Below the pieces are notes generated by a model. It searched no databases. It had not been told where the DNA came from and worked only from the letters and a program-made list of their open reading frames with translations. From contig VGHR01000003.1 of assembly GCA_016868205.1 (NCBI GenBank), forward strand, positions 1-62,517: DNA of 62,517 nucleotides. The letters run 5' to 3'. Position numbers and translations under genes: made by a program. Below are positions 44,021 to 53,184 of the stretch, in pieces; position 1 is the stretch's first letter; each line of letters begins with the position of its first letter. The DNA comes from Betaproteobacteria bacterium (GTDB lineage: Bacteria > Pseudomonadota > Gammaproteobacteria > Burkholderiales > Burkholderiaceae_C).

Positions 44021-44353
44021 TCAGGCCAACTGTTGGTCGAGGAATTCGGTCAACTGGGCCTTGCTCAGGGCGCCAACCTTGGTGGCGGCCACCCGGCCTT
44101 CCTTGAACAGCATCAGCGTCGGAATGCCGCGGATACCAAATTCAGCCGGCACTTTCTGGTTTTCATCAACATTCATCTTGGCCACTTGCAGCCGGCCGTT
44201 GTAGCCTTGCGCCACCTCGTCAAGGATGGGGGCAATCATGCGGCATGGGCCACACCATTCAGCCCAATAATCGACCAGCACCGGACGACTCGATTTGAGT
44301 ACTTCGCTCTCAAAGGTGTCATCGGTGATGTGTTTGATCAGGTCGCTAGCCAT
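44021..44353 (-). CDS. trxA: Thioredoxin
   Basis: 110 residues. [18 protein letters not shown] holds the redox CGPC, followed by [20 protein letters not shown] with the cis-proline, and TLMLFKEG. No signal peptide, so cytoplasmic disulfide reductase. Good AAGGAAG before the ATG. Divergent from the addB-like gene and first of trxA-rho-rpmE2. Confidence 0.96.
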   Translation of the reverse strand: MASDLIKHITDDTFESEVLKSSRPVLVDYWAEWCGPCRMIAPILDEVAQGYNGRLQVAKMNVDENQKVPAEFGIRGIPTLMLFKEGRVAATKVGALSKAQLTEFLDQQLA

Positions 44354-44487
44354 GGAAAACTTCCTTTCGTGCGCGCGCAGTGTTTTGGATAATCTGGAGA
44401 AATTGTGGCAGAAACCGCCTCATCGCGTGAGGCGAGTCCTCTGATCGGCCTGGCCGCAGTCAAGCCCCGCCCTGAAAACTACGCCTC

Positions 44488-47031
44488 ATGCTGTGCGATA
44501 TCGAACCCCAAATGCAGATGAGCGATCGTCGCTGGCTCTGGCTGGCTGACGAGACGGATCGTTGGATGCAAGAGCGGGGCTGTCACCCTTCGCGTTGCGT
44601 GGTGCTCGTGCCCTACGCGCAGCTGATTGCGCCGGCCCGGCGCGCCTGGGTGCAGCGTACCCGCAACGGTGCCAGTTTTCTGCCCCGGATCGAGACCACG
44701 CAGACCTGGTCGCTGAGCCTGTGGGCTGCCCGTGGCGGTCATCGTTTCGGGATGGATGACTTCACCGGCCAGCCGGGCCCCGACCTGCTGACCGCATGGC
44801 GGTGGCTGGGCGAGGGCGGCTTGGCCTCGCAACGCTCGCAACTGGGGCCGCGCCTGCTCGAGGCTGCCCAGTCGCTGTCGCGCTTGGCCGCCGCTGTCGA
44901 GCCCGCTGCCCGTCTGGCCTGGGCCAAGGCCCTGTCCGCTCGCCTGACTGAGGGCCTAGATCTGCCTGAACTGCGACTCGAGGCGACGATTGCACAGATG
45001 GCCTTGGCCTGGGTCGCAGCCTCGTCGTTCACCAGCGATGTGTTGTTTGAGGAGCCCCCGGATCTGATGTTGGTGATCGAGGGTTGGCAGTCCGACCCGC
45101 TGGCGCAGAGCCTGCTCAGGCGTCTCGGTGAGCGCGGGCGCAGCCTGCCCCTGGTCGATCCCGCTGAGCCACGCACGCAGCTGGCGCCGCCCGTGCTGCA
45201 GGCTTGCGCCAGCTTTGAGGAAGAGGCGCAGCGCGCTGCAGCCAGCGTGCTGGCCCACTTGCGAAACGGTCGCGAGCCGGTTGCCCTTATCGCCCAGGAC
45301 CGCCTGCTGACACGGCGTATCAGTGCGCTTCTGGCCACTCGCCAGATCGCGGTGCGGGACGAGACCGGCTGGACGCTGTCGACCACCCGCGCGGCCGCGG
45401 CTGTGATGGCCTTTTTGCGGGCTGCTTGGCCGGCTGTCAGTTGCGATGAGATGTTGACTTGGCTCAAGCACTTGCCCGCGGGCCAGGCCGTGTCGATTGA
45501 TGAGGCTGAGGCCCAGCTGCGTCGCTCCCGCTTGCGATGGTGGAAGGAGGTGCGCTCGGCGCATCCGGCGGCGCAAAGCTTGCGTGCCCAGTTTGAACCC
45601 GTCTTGGATCGTCTGCGTAGGCCGCGGTCGCTGATTCGTTGGCTGCTCGAGCTGCGCAACAGCTTGCAGGAACTCGGGCTGTGGCAGACCTTGGTCGACG
45701 ACGCAGCTGGCGAGGCGGTTGTCAAGGCCCTGTGGCTCAGCGACGAGCGGGACCCGCCGGTTTTCGCAAGTGCCGAGATGTTGTCGCAGGACGACTTTTT
45801 GGAATGGGTCAGAGGCTGCCTGGAGTCGGCTGTTTTTGTGCCGCGCCATCCGGATCAGGTTCAGGTCCTGGTGATCCCGATCGGACAGCTGATCGGCCGC
45901 GGGCCTGCGGCAGTCGTTCTCCCCGGCGCTGATGAGCTGAATCTGCCCGCGCGACCGAAGTTGCCGGGACCCTGGAGCGAGCGGCAACGCAAGCTGCTGG
46001 GGCTCGCGGGCCGGCAGGAGGCCGCACTGGAGACACGCCGCATCTGCGAGCACTTGTTGAATCACCCGGGGGTGGACATCCTTTGGCGCACTGCCCACGA
46101 CGGTCAGGCCTTGATGCCTGCGCTCTTCGTGCAGGAGCTCAGGCTGAAGGCCGGTGGCGCCCAGGGCAGTGACCCGCGAGGGGAGCGTTGCTTGCAAGCC
46201 CAGCCGGTACCGCTGGCCCAGGCCCAGGGGCAGAGCCTGCCGGTCAGGCGGCTTTCGGCTTCGGCGTATGAAGACCTGCGCGCCTGTCCGTATCGATTCT
46301 TTGCCTTGCGACAACTTGGCTTGAGCCAGGCCGAGGAACTCGACGGCGCTGTCGATGCGCGCGATCTGGGCCGGTGGGTGCATGAAGCCCTGCGCTACTT
46401 CCATGAAGCGCTGGCTGACCGGGCTGATCCTGTCGATCGCGCCGGCCGCGGCGCTCTGCTCGATCGGGCCGCGCAGCAAGCCATGGACCGCGCCGGCATT
46501 GATCCGATTGCATTCTTGCCGCACCGTGCGGCCTGGCCCTTGTTGCGCGATGCCTATCTGCAGTGGCTGGAGCAGCACGAACAAGCAGGTTATCGCTTTG
46601 AGCTGGCCGAGTCCTGGCACGAAAAGCCGCTCGGCCCGTGTTTGCTGGTGGGCAAAATCGACCGTATCGATCGCGACGCTCAAGGCCAGATTTTGCTGAT
46701 TGATTACAAGACCGAGCGAAAAGAGAAGGTGCGTGCCAGAACCCGGATGAGCACCGAAGACACCCAGTTGGCGTTCTACGCGGCGCTGCGTGAGGAGGAC
46801 CTGCTTCATGCGATGTACTTGGCCCTCAGCGATCGGGGCGAGACGGACTCCGAACCCCAGCCGCAGATTCAGGCACTGCGTGACTTGCTGCTCGAAGGCG
46901 TGCGTCACGACCTCGAGCGCCTGCATGCCGGAGAGCCCCTGTTGGCTCTTGGTCAAGGGGCATCCTGTACGCACTGTCAGGCCCGTGGCCTGTGCCGGCG
47001 CGACTTTCTGAGCGAGGCCGCGCCATCGTGA
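44488..47031 (+). CDS. addB: AddB-like PD-(D/E)XK nuclease subunit
   Basis: 847 residues. The C-terminal RecB-family nuclease domain shows DLGRWVHEALRYFHE, LLVGKIDRIDRDAQGQILL and IDYKTERKE with the catalytic Asp and Lys, plus the four-cysteine iron-sulfur set: RACPYRFFAL before the nuclease and CTHCQARGLCRRDF at the end. The N-terminal part is an inactivated helicase-like region with no Walker A motif. Paired with a helicase-nuclease gene that overlaps its stop, it forms an AddAB-type enzyme that resects double-strand breaks. Start ATG 44488; ATG 44512 or 44518 region is possible. Confidence 0.85.
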   Translation: MLCDIEPQMQMSDRRWLWLADETDRWMQERGCHPSRCVVLVPYAQLIAPARRAWVQRTRNGASFLPRIETTQTWSLSLWAARGGHRFGMDDFTGQPGPDLLTAWRWLGEGGLASQRSQLGPRLLEAAQSLSRLAAAVEPAARLAWAKALSARLTEGLDLPELRLEATIAQMALAWVAASSFTSDVLFEEPPDLMLVIEGWQSDPLAQSLLRRLGERGRSLPLVDPAEPRTQLAPPVLQACASFEEEAQRAAASVLAHLRNGREPVALIAQDRLLTRRISALLATRQIAVRDETGWTLSTTRAAAAVMAFLRAAWPAVSCDEMLTWLKHLPAGQAVSIDEAEAQLRRSRLRWWKEVRSAHPAAQSLRAQFEPVLDRLRRPRSLIRWLLELRNSLQELGLWQTLVDDAAGEAVVKALWLSDERDPPVFASAEMLSQDDFLEWVRGCLESAVFVPRHPDQVQVLVIPIGQLIGRGPAAVVLPGADELNLPARPKLPGPWSERQRKLLGLAGRQEAALETRRICEHLLNHPGVDILWRTAHDGQALMPALFVQELRLKAGGAQGSDPRGERCLQAQPVPLAQAQGQSLPVRRLSASAYEDLRACPYRFFALRQLGLSQAEELDGAVDARDLGRWVHEALRYFHEALADRADPVDRAGRGALLDRAAQQAMDRAGIDPIAFLPHRAAWPLLRDAYLQWLEQHEQAGYRFELAESWHEKPLGPCLLVGKIDRIDRDAQGQILLIDYKTERKEKVRARTRMSTEDTQLAFYAALREEDLLHAMYLALSDRGETDSEPQPQIQALRDLLLEGVRHDLERLHAGEPLLALGQGASCTHCQARGLCRRDFLSEAAPS

Positions 47032-50000
47032 GCGAACGAGCGGCTTTCAGGATCAACGGCCAAGAGGTCGAGGCAGCGGCGTTTTATGCTGCCGCCTGCG
47101 ACCCCCGGCGCAGCATCGCGGTCGAAGCCTGCGCTGGGGCGGGAAAGACCTGGATGCTGATTTCGCGCATTCTGCGGGCTTTGTTGGCCGACGAGGAGGG
47201 CGATTCTTGCCAAGCGCAGGAGATTCTGGCTATCACCTTTACCCGCAAGGTTGCCGGCGAGATGCGACAGCGCTTGCAGGAATGGCTGCAGGACTACGCC
47301 CGCGCCGATGAAGTCACTTTGCTCAAGGCCTTGGCCGACCGTGGGGTGCAGGGACTTGACCAGCCGCAGCGTGCCCAGCGCTTGTGCCAACGACTGCAGC
47401 AGCTCTACGCCTCTATGCTCGCCAGCGGGCAGTCGGTTGAGTTTAGAACTTTTCATGGCTGGTTTGCGAGCCTGCTGCAGGCTGCGCCTGTATCGGTGCT
47501 GCAGCGCCTGCAACTGCCAGTCCCCTATGAATTGCTTGAGGATGACGGTGCAGCCATCCGACAGGTTTGGCCGCGATTTTTGCGCGCCGTCTCCGAGCAG
47601 CCGCAGAGCCAGGCCGATTTTGAGGCTCTGGTGCGGGACCACGGCAGGCACCAGGTCGCCAAGGCGCTGGAGACGGCGCTGGAGCGTCGCACCGAGTTTG
47701 AATGGGCTGACGCCCATGGCCGGGTTGTTTCCTCGGTCAAGCGCTTTCAGGAGCAGTTTCCCCGGTTTGCTCAGATGTCGGATTTGCGGGCGGTGCTTGG
47801 CAGTGCGCCTGAGGCAGCCTTGTTGCGGCAAGCTGCCGATTTCCTGTGCAAGTTGTCGGCGCCGAGTTTTGCAGCCAAGGGTCAGCACTTGAAGCTTGCC
47901 CTGGAGACAGGTGACCTCGACGGTGTACTCGCGGCGCTCTTGGTCACCGATGCCTCGGGTCGACGCTCGCCGAGAAAGTTTGGTCGCTCGCAGTCGGTGG
48001 AGCTTGTGCGTCAAGCCGGCACCCTGGCCCTGGAGTTGTCGGAGGTACAGAGTCAGGACCAGGCCTGGGCTTATCAGCAGCGCATGACTCGACTGAGCCG
48101 TTTGATGATCGCTCAATTTCGCGCGCTCAAGCAGGAGCGGGGCTGGGTTGATATGCAAGACCTCGAGCGGGCCGCGTTGGAATTGCTATCGGATGAATCG
48201 CTTGCCGGATGGATGCAGGAGCGGCTTGATGCGCAAGTCAAGCATCTGCTGGTCGATGAATTTCAGGACACCAATCCGATGCAGTGGCAGGCGATGCACG
48301 CCTGGCTGGCCAGTTATGCCGGAGCGTCTCGCGCGATACGGGTTTTTTTCGTGGGTGATCCCAAGCAGAGCATTTATCGTTTCCGGCGTGCCGAGCCGCG
48401 GGTCTGGTTCGAGGCGCGTGATTTTGTCAGGGCATCCCTCGGCGGTGACTTGCTCAGCTGCGACCACACCCGCCGCAACGCCGGGCAGGTGGTGCAGGTT
48501 GTCAATGCGGTCATGCACAGTGCGGTGCTTGCAAATGAGTTCGATGACTACCGAACCCACACCACCGAGTCGCAGCATGAAGGCCAAGTGGTGGCGCTGC
48601 CGCAGATATCTATCGTCGGCAAACGGGCCGGTGCATCCGAAGAGCTGTCCTGGCGCGATAGCCTCAAACAGTCGCGTTGGTGGCCCGAGGAAAAACAAAT
48701 CGATATCGAAGTGCGTCAGGCAGCAGCCTGGGTTGCGGGCCAGCTCGAGCGTCGCAGCCTGGGCCCGGGCGATGTGATGGTGCTTTCGCGCAAGCGCGAC
48801 CGCTTATTACCGATGCAGGCAGCTTTGCTCGGCCACGGCGTACCGGCGGATATTGATGAGTCGATGGAGCTCATCGAGTTTTGCGAAATCCAGGATCTGG
48901 TGGCTTTGCTCGATGTCTTGGTTTCGCCCCGCCATGATCTTTCGCTGGCGCGGGTGCTGCGCTCGCCCTTGTTTGGTCTGGACAGCAACGCCCTGATTGT
49001 CTTGGCCCAATGCGCGGCTGAGCTGGCGCTACCCTGGCTTGCTGTGCTGCAGCAGGGCCAAGACAGCCTGGCCCTGCGGGCGCAGCCCTGGGCGGCTGAC
49101 CTGCTTTCGGCAGGTCTTTGCTTGAGTCGCTGGCAGCGCTGGCTGGCCCAGTTGCCGCCGCACGACGCCCTGCAAGCCCTGTTTGAGGACGGCGATGTCA
49201 TGGCCCGCTATGCCGCTGCAGCGCCGCCCTTGCAGCGTGAGGCGGTCCAGGTGCGTCTGCAGGCCCTGATGATGCAGTCCCTGACCCTGGAGGGGGGGCG
49301 CTATCTCAGCGCTTACGGCTTGGTTCGCGCGCTCAAGGCCGGAGGCCTGAAGGCTCCAAAAACCAATCGGGCCGATGCGGTGCGTCTGCTGACGGTGCAT
49401 GGGGCCAAGGGGCTGGAGGCCGATACGGTGCTGATTCTCAACAGCGATGCGGGTCGGCGCAGGGCCGACACCATGGGCGTGTTGGTCGATTGGCCCGGGG
49501 CCGAGCCGACCCGGCTGGTTTTTCTCCAGAGTGAGTCTCGCCCGCCGGCTTGTTGTCGCGATGTGTTGGCGCGGGAGCGGCGTGCCCAGGACAGGGAAGA
49601 GATCAATTTGCTTTATGTGGCGGCGACCCGGGCCAAGCGCACGCTGGCCCTGTCGTCTTGCGAGAGCGGACGCGACAGCGCCGGTTCCCCCTGGAGGCGC
49701 TTGGCGCCGTATGTCCAGGAGCAAACAGTAGCCGAGGCGCTGCAAAACGGCGCGCAGACTTCGTCGGGGCAGGTGAAGGTGCAACTGCCGGTTCTGCCCG
49801 AGCGCCCCGCTGGCTGGCCAGCCTTGTCTGAGCCAGCCGCGCAGGATCAGACCCTGACGGAGTCCGCCCGCATCGGCCTGGCCATGCATCGGCTGCTCGA
49901 ATGGGGCACGGTCGAGGCGCAAGCACTGGGTCGGGTCGCCGGCGAATTTGCACTTGACGCCGAGCAGACTCTGCGTGCGGCCGAGGCAGCGCGATCGATT

Positions 50001-50288
50001 CTTCAGGGCGAGGGCGCTTGGGTCTGGCAGAAAGACCGCCTGCTCTGGCAGGGCAATGAGCTTGAATTGGTGCACGAGGGACGCTTGCAGCGCCTGGACC
50101 GGCTGGTCCAAGACCGCGACGGAACCTGGTGGGTGCTCGACCACAAATCCTGCTGGGCGCCCCAGATACACATGCTCGATCAGTTGCGCGCCTATGCCCG
50201 CGCCGTCTGCGCCCTGCATCCCGGCCAAAAGGTGCGCGCCGCCTTCTTGACGCCTCAGGGTCGACTCATCGAAGTGCCCACAGAGTGA
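47028..50288 (+). CDS. addA: AddA-like UvrD/Rep helicase-nuclease
   Basis: About 1086 residues from GTG 47028, which overlaps the addB stop (GTGA). SF1A helicase motifs in order: EACAGAGKTWMLISRIL (I), ILAITFTRKVAGEMRQRL (Ia), HLLVDEFQDTNPMQWQ (II), FFVGDPKQSIYRFRRAEP (III), LLTVHGAKGLEADTVLIL (V) and NLLYVAATRAKRTLAL (VI). C-terminal nuclease domain with IGLAMHRLLEWG, LQRLDRLVQDRDGTWWVL and DHKS, where the Asp-x-Lys pair is kept. Works with AddB to degrade DNA ends and load RecA. The region between motifs V and VI is shorter than in Bacillus AddA. Confidence 0.88.
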   Translation: MSERAAFRINGQEVEAAAFYAAACDPRRSIAVEACAGAGKTWMLISRILRALLADEEGDSCQAQEILAITFTRKVAGEMRQRLQEWLQDYARADEVTLLKALADRGVQGLDQPQRAQRLCQRLQQLYASMLASGQSVEFRTFHGWFASLLQAAPVSVLQRLQLPVPYELLEDDGAAIRQVWPRFLRAVSEQPQSQADFEALVRDHGRHQVAKALETALERRTEFEWADAHGRVVSSVKRFQEQFPRFAQMSDLRAVLGSAPEAALLRQAADFLCKLSAPSFAAKGQHLKLALETGDLDGVLAALLVTDASGRRSPRKFGRSQSVELVRQAGTLALELSEVQSQDQAWAYQQRMTRLSRLMIAQFRALKQERGWVDMQDLERAALELLSDESLAGWMQERLDAQVKHLLVDEFQDTNPMQWQAMHAWLASYAGASRAIRVFFVGDPKQSIYRFRRAEPRVWFEARDFVRASLGGDLLSCDHTRRNAGQVVQVVNAVMHSAVLANEFDDYRTHTTESQHEGQVVALPQISIVGKRAGASEELSWRDSLKQSRWWPEEKQIDIEVRQAAAWVAGQLERRSLGPGDVMVLSRKRDRLLPMQAALLGHGVPADIDESMELIEFCEIQDLVALLDVLVSPRHDLSLARVLRSPLFGLDSNALIVLAQCAAELALPWLAVLQQGQDSLALRAQPWAADLLSAGLCLSRWQRWLAQLPPHDALQALFEDGDVMARYAAAAPPLQREAVQVRLQALMMQSLTLEGGRYLSAYGLVRALKAGGLKAPKTNRADAVRLLTVHGAKGLEADTVLILNSDAGRRRADTMGVLVDWPGAEPTRLVFLQSESRPPACCRDVLARERRAQDREEINLLYVAATRAKRTLALSSCESGRDSAGSPWRRLAPYVQEQTVAEALQNGAQTSSGQVKVQLPVLPERPAGWPALSEPAAQDQTLTESARIGLAMHRLLEWGTVEAQALGRVAGEFALDAEQTLRAAEAARSILQGEGAWVWQKDRLLWQGNELELVHEGRLQRLDRLVQDRDGTWWVLDHKSCWAPQIHMLDQLRAYARAVCALHPGQKVRAAFLTPQGRLIEVPTE

Positions 50289-50324
50289 GGCACCGAAAGC
50301 CAGCGGGCCGAAAGCGAGCGGGTT

Positions 50325-50417
50325 GACGAGCCTGACCCCGGCACTGACGCCACAGTTAGGGCTGCTTGGTTCCCCACCTGACCCGGTTGGCTGCTTAGCC
50401 ATGCGGGAAGGCCCGTC
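50325..50417 (-). ncRNA. ffs: Signal recognition particle 4.5S RNA
   Basis: On the minus strand the conserved Ffh-binding domain is seen: GGTCAGG, then TGG-GGAA-CCA, then AGCAGCC, i.e. the GGAA tetraloop with symmetrical and asymmetrical loops. The ends GACGGGCCT and AGGCTCGTC pair over nine bases to close the long hairpin, giving a core of about 93 nt, normal for small bacterial SRP RNA. A TACAAT -10 hexamer lies at 50424-50429, seven bases before the 5' end. It sits between addA and dnaX but on the opposite strand. The exact ends may differ by some bases. Confidence 0.85.
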
Positions 50418-50423
50418 ACCGCC

Positions 50424-50429
50424 ATTGTA
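50424..50429 (-). promoter_or_regulatory. -10 element of the SRP RNA gene
   Basis: TACAAT on the minus strand, correctly spaced from the predicted 5' end of the 4.5S RNA. No clear -35 hexamer is seen at 16-18 bases. Confidence 0.45.
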
Positions 50430-50509
50430 GGTCCCGAGGCGGATCGATGGACGATTCAAGCCCTTGCTTTGTGAGGGGCTGCAACAGGGCGCCGCCTTAG
50501 AATGCGCCG

Positions 50510-52117
50510 ATGTCTTATCTCGTGCTAGCTCGCAAGTACCGTCCGGGTCGCTTTTCACAGATGGTGGGGCAGACGCATGTCGTGCAGGCCCTGGTCAATG
50601 CCCTGCAAACTCAGCGCCTGCATCACGCGTACCTGTTTACAGGCACCCGGGGGGTGGGGAAGACCACGGTCTCGCGCATCTTGGCCAAATCGCTCAACTG
50701 CATGGGACCAGACGGGCAGGGCGGTATCACAGCCGAGCCTTGCGGGCGTTGCCCGGCTTGTCTGGATATTGATGCGGGGCGGTTTGTCGATTACACCGAG
50801 CTCGATGCCGCCTCCAACCGGGGGGTTGATGAAATCGGACAACTGCTGGAACAGGCGGTTTACAAGCCGGTGGCAGGGCGCTTCAAGGTCTTCATGATCG
50901 ATGAGGTGCACATGCTCTCCAACACCGCCTTCAATGCCATGCTCAAGACTTTGGAGGAGCCGCCGGAGTACCTCAAGTTTGTCCTGGCCACGACCGACCC
51001 ACAGAAGGTGCCGGCCACGGTGCTATCGCGTTGCCTGCAGTTCAATTTGCGTCCGATGGCGCCCGAGACGATCGCTGAGCATCTGGCCCTGGTGTTGGGC
51101 CAAGAGGGCATTGAGCTTGAAGTCGGGGCCTTGAATCTGCTCGCCCGCGCTGCCCGTGGCTCGATGCGCGACGCCTTGTCCCTGACGGACCAGGCCATCG
51201 CATTTGCCGGCGGGCGTTTGCTTGAGGCGGGGGTCCGCCAGATGCTCGGAGCCGTTGACCACAGTCATGTCCACCAGTTGATCGAGGCTTTGGCCCAGGG
51301 CGATGGTCGGCGCGTGGTCGAGCTTTGCGAAGGACTCAGGCGGCAGGGGCTCAGCGCCGACGCGACGCTCGAGGAGATGACCGTCGTTCTGCAGCGCATG
51401 GCCGTGCTGCAGGTGGGAGCGCCGACGAGCTCGCCCGACTCGCATGAGCTTGCGGCCCTGGCCCTGCCGCCCGATGAGACGCATTTGCTCTACAGCTTGT
51501 GTCTGCATGGCCGGGCCGAGTTGGCCCTGGCGCCCGATGAGTATGCGGCGTTGACCATGGTGCTGCTGCGCTTGCTGCCCTTTAAATCGGTGGCGCAGGG
51601 GGGTGCCGTCGCAGCCGAAAAAAAGTTTGAGGCCGGGCCCCTAACGGCCCGGACAGTCGAACTCGCCGCTCCGAAGAACACGCAGCCCGCCCGGGCACAC
51701 CCGCCGGGGGCCGAACCCGATTGGCTTGAGTGCGTCAGCAAGTTGGTGAGCGATGAGGCGCTGACCGGTTTGGCGCGCGAGTTGGCTCTGCATGCGCAGT
51801 GGTTGCGTGCCGAGGGTGCGACCTGGGTCTTGCGGGTTGAGCAGCAGGCGCTGTTGCACGAGGCGGCCCGAGATGCCTTGCTCCAAGCTTTGCGCCGCTG
51901 GCTTGATCCGGCACCCGAGCGCCTGTCCTTCGAGCTCGGGCCAGTCAGTGACACCGAAGCCCTTCGGCGTGCGTCTGCACAGGCGGCGCGTCAGCGCCAG
52001 GCCGAGGCGATCATTGAGGCTGACCCCTTCGTTCGCCAGATGATCGGGCAATGGGGCGCTCGCATCGTGCCGGGCAGCATCAAACCCTGGTCATCGCAAG
52101 CCGGTGGCACCGTATGA
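50510..52117 (+). CDS. dnaX: DNA polymerase III subunits tau and gamma
   Basis: 535-residue tau. Clamp-loader ATPase with LARKYRPGRFSQMVGQTHV, Walker A TGTRGVGKTTVSRILAKSL, zinc cysteines CGRCPACLDID, DEVHMLSNTAFNAMLKTLEE and the sensor SRCLQFNLRPM. The C-terminal tau region binds the polymerase alpha subunit. At 51619-51625 the codons carry the slippery A-AAA-AAG in the right phase, followed at seven bases by a GC stem-loop. A -1 shift yields Val then TGA, giving a 373-residue gamma. ATG 50510 starts exactly as other DnaX proteins (MSYLVLARKYRP). Confidence 0.96.
   Translation: MSYLVLARKYRPGRFSQMVGQTHVVQALVNALQTQRLHHAYLFTGTRGVGKTTVSRILAKSLNCMGPDGQGGITAEPCGRCPACLDIDAGRFVDYTELDAASNRGVDEIGQLLEQAVYKPVAGRFKVFMIDEVHMLSNTAFNAMLKTLEEPPEYLKFVLATTDPQKVPATVLSRCLQFNLRPMAPETIAEHLALVLGQEGIELEVGALNLLARAARGSMRDALSLTDQAIAFAGGRLLEAGVRQMLGAVDHSHVHQLIEALAQGDGRRVVELCEGLRRQGLSADATLEEMTVVLQRMAVLQVGAPTSSPDSHELAALALPPDETHLLYSLCLHGRAELALAPDEYAALTMVLLRLLPFKSVAQGGAVAAEKKFEAGPLTARTVELAAPKNTQPARAHPPGAEPDWLECVSKLVSDEALTGLARELALHAQWLRAEGATWVLRVEQQALLHEAARDALLQALRRWLDPAPERLSFELGPVSDTEALRRASAQAARQRQAEAIIEADPFVRQMIGQWGARIVPGSIKPWSSQAGGTV
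51597..51652 (+). promoter_or_regulatory. Programmed -1 ribosomal frameshift signal in dnaX
   Basis: Slippery heptamer AAAAAAG at 51619-51625 read as A-AAA-AAG, an AGGGGGG Shine-Dalgarno-like stimulator at 51597-51603, and a downstream hairpin CCGGGCC-CCTAAC-GGCCCGG at 51633-51652 with seven GC pairs. The -1 frame after slippage reads GTT TGA, so gamma ends immediately. This mirrors the E. coli dnaX element in heptamer, phase, hairpin spacing and one-codon tail; only the upstream element is farther away (15 instead of about 10 bases). Confidence 0.85.
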
Positions 52118-52168
52118 TTGCGTTCGTGCCCGGCCGTTTGTCCGGGCTGTTTTCACCGAGGATTTGAC

Positions 52169-52501
52169 ATGTTCAACAAGGGACAACTGGCGGGGCTGAT
52201 GAAGCAGGCTCAGGCCATGCAGGACAACCTGAAGAAGGCGCAGGATGAGTTGGGTCTGCTCGAGGTCACCGGCGAGGCCGGCGCGGGTCTGGTCAAGGTC
52301 ACCATGACATGCAAGCACGAGGTTCGGCGGGTTCAGATCGATCCGAGTTTGCTCGGTGAGGACAAGGACATGCTCGAGGATTTGCTAGCGGCGGCCTTTA
52401 ACGCCGCCTGGCGCAGGGCCGAAGACACCAGCCAGGAGAAGATGGGCAAGCTCACCTCGGGCATGCCGGGTTTGCCGGGCGGCATGAAGTTTCCTTTCTG
52501 A
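52169..52501 (+). CDS. ybaB: YbaB/EbfC family nucleoid-associated protein
   Basis: 110 residues. [20 protein letters not shown] and [19 protein letters not shown], then [20 protein letters not shown], match EbfC/YbaB, a small dimeric DNA-binding protein. It stands between dnaX and recR as in most proteobacteria. ATG 52169 was chosen; the frame runs 17 codons further upstream without resemblance. Confidence 0.95.
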   Translation: MFNKGQLAGLMKQAQAMQDNLKKAQDELGLLEVTGEAGAGLVKVTMTCKHEVRRVQIDPSLLGEDKDMLEDLLAAAFNAAWRRAEDTSQEKMGKLTSGMPGLPGGMKFPF

Positions 52502-52542
52502 ACGCGGGCCCAAAGTGACGCGCTCTTGCCACCTCGCCCACC

Positions 52543-53163
52543 ATGGCTGAGGGACGGGCGTTACAGACGCTGCTGCAGGCCCTGGGGCGGCTGCCCGGGG
52601 TCGGGCAGAAATCGGCAGCGCGGATGGCCTTCCAACTCCTGCAGCACGACCGACCCGGTGCGCTCAAGCTTGCCTCGGCCCTGCAACAGGCGGTCGAGCA
52701 GGTCCGTCATTGCAAAGTCTGCAATACGCTGACCGAAGATGAGGTTTGTGCCATCTGCCGCGATGGGCGCCGCGATCGCAGCAGGTTGTGTGTGGTCGAG
52801 ACGCCGGCAGACCTTGCGGCGATGGAGAGTACGCAGGCCTATCAAGGCTTGTACTTCGTGTTGATGGGCAAAATCAGTCCGCTTGATGGGGTCGGCCCCC
52901 AGGATATCGGACTGGATCGGCTTTTTGATCGACTGGCCCCCCGCGACGCGCAGGACGCTCGAACGGCTGATCCCTCGGTTCAGGAGGTCATCCTGGCCAC
53001 CAATTTCACCGCCGAGGGGGAGGCGACGGCGCATGTGATTGCCCAGGGGCTCAAAGGTCTTGGCCTGAAGGTGACCCGACTGGCCCGGGGCGTTCCAGCG
53101 GGCAGCGAGCTTGAGTATGTGGATTTGGGTACTATCGCGCACGCGCTGGTTGATCGGCGTTAA
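52543..53163 (+). CDS. recR: Recombination mediator RecR
   Basis: 206 residues. Helix-hairpin-helix [20 protein letters not shown], zinc finger [16 protein letters not shown], Toprim domain [17 protein letters not shown] and [20 protein letters not shown], with the C-terminal [15 protein letters not shown]. RecFOR partner that loads RecA on gapped DNA. dnaX-ybaB-recR is a conserved operon. Confidence 0.97.
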   Translation: MAEGRALQTLLQALGRLPGVGQKSAARMAFQLLQHDRPGALKLASALQQAVEQVRHCKVCNTLTEDEVCAICRDGRRDRSRLCVVETPADLAAMESTQAYQGLYFVLMGKISPLDGVGPQDIGLDRLFDRLAPRDAQDARTADPSVQEVILATNFTAEGEATAHVIAQGLKGLGLKVTRLARGVPAGSELEYVDLGTIAHALVDRR

Positions 53164-53184
53164 AGACTCATCGGTAACGCTCTT

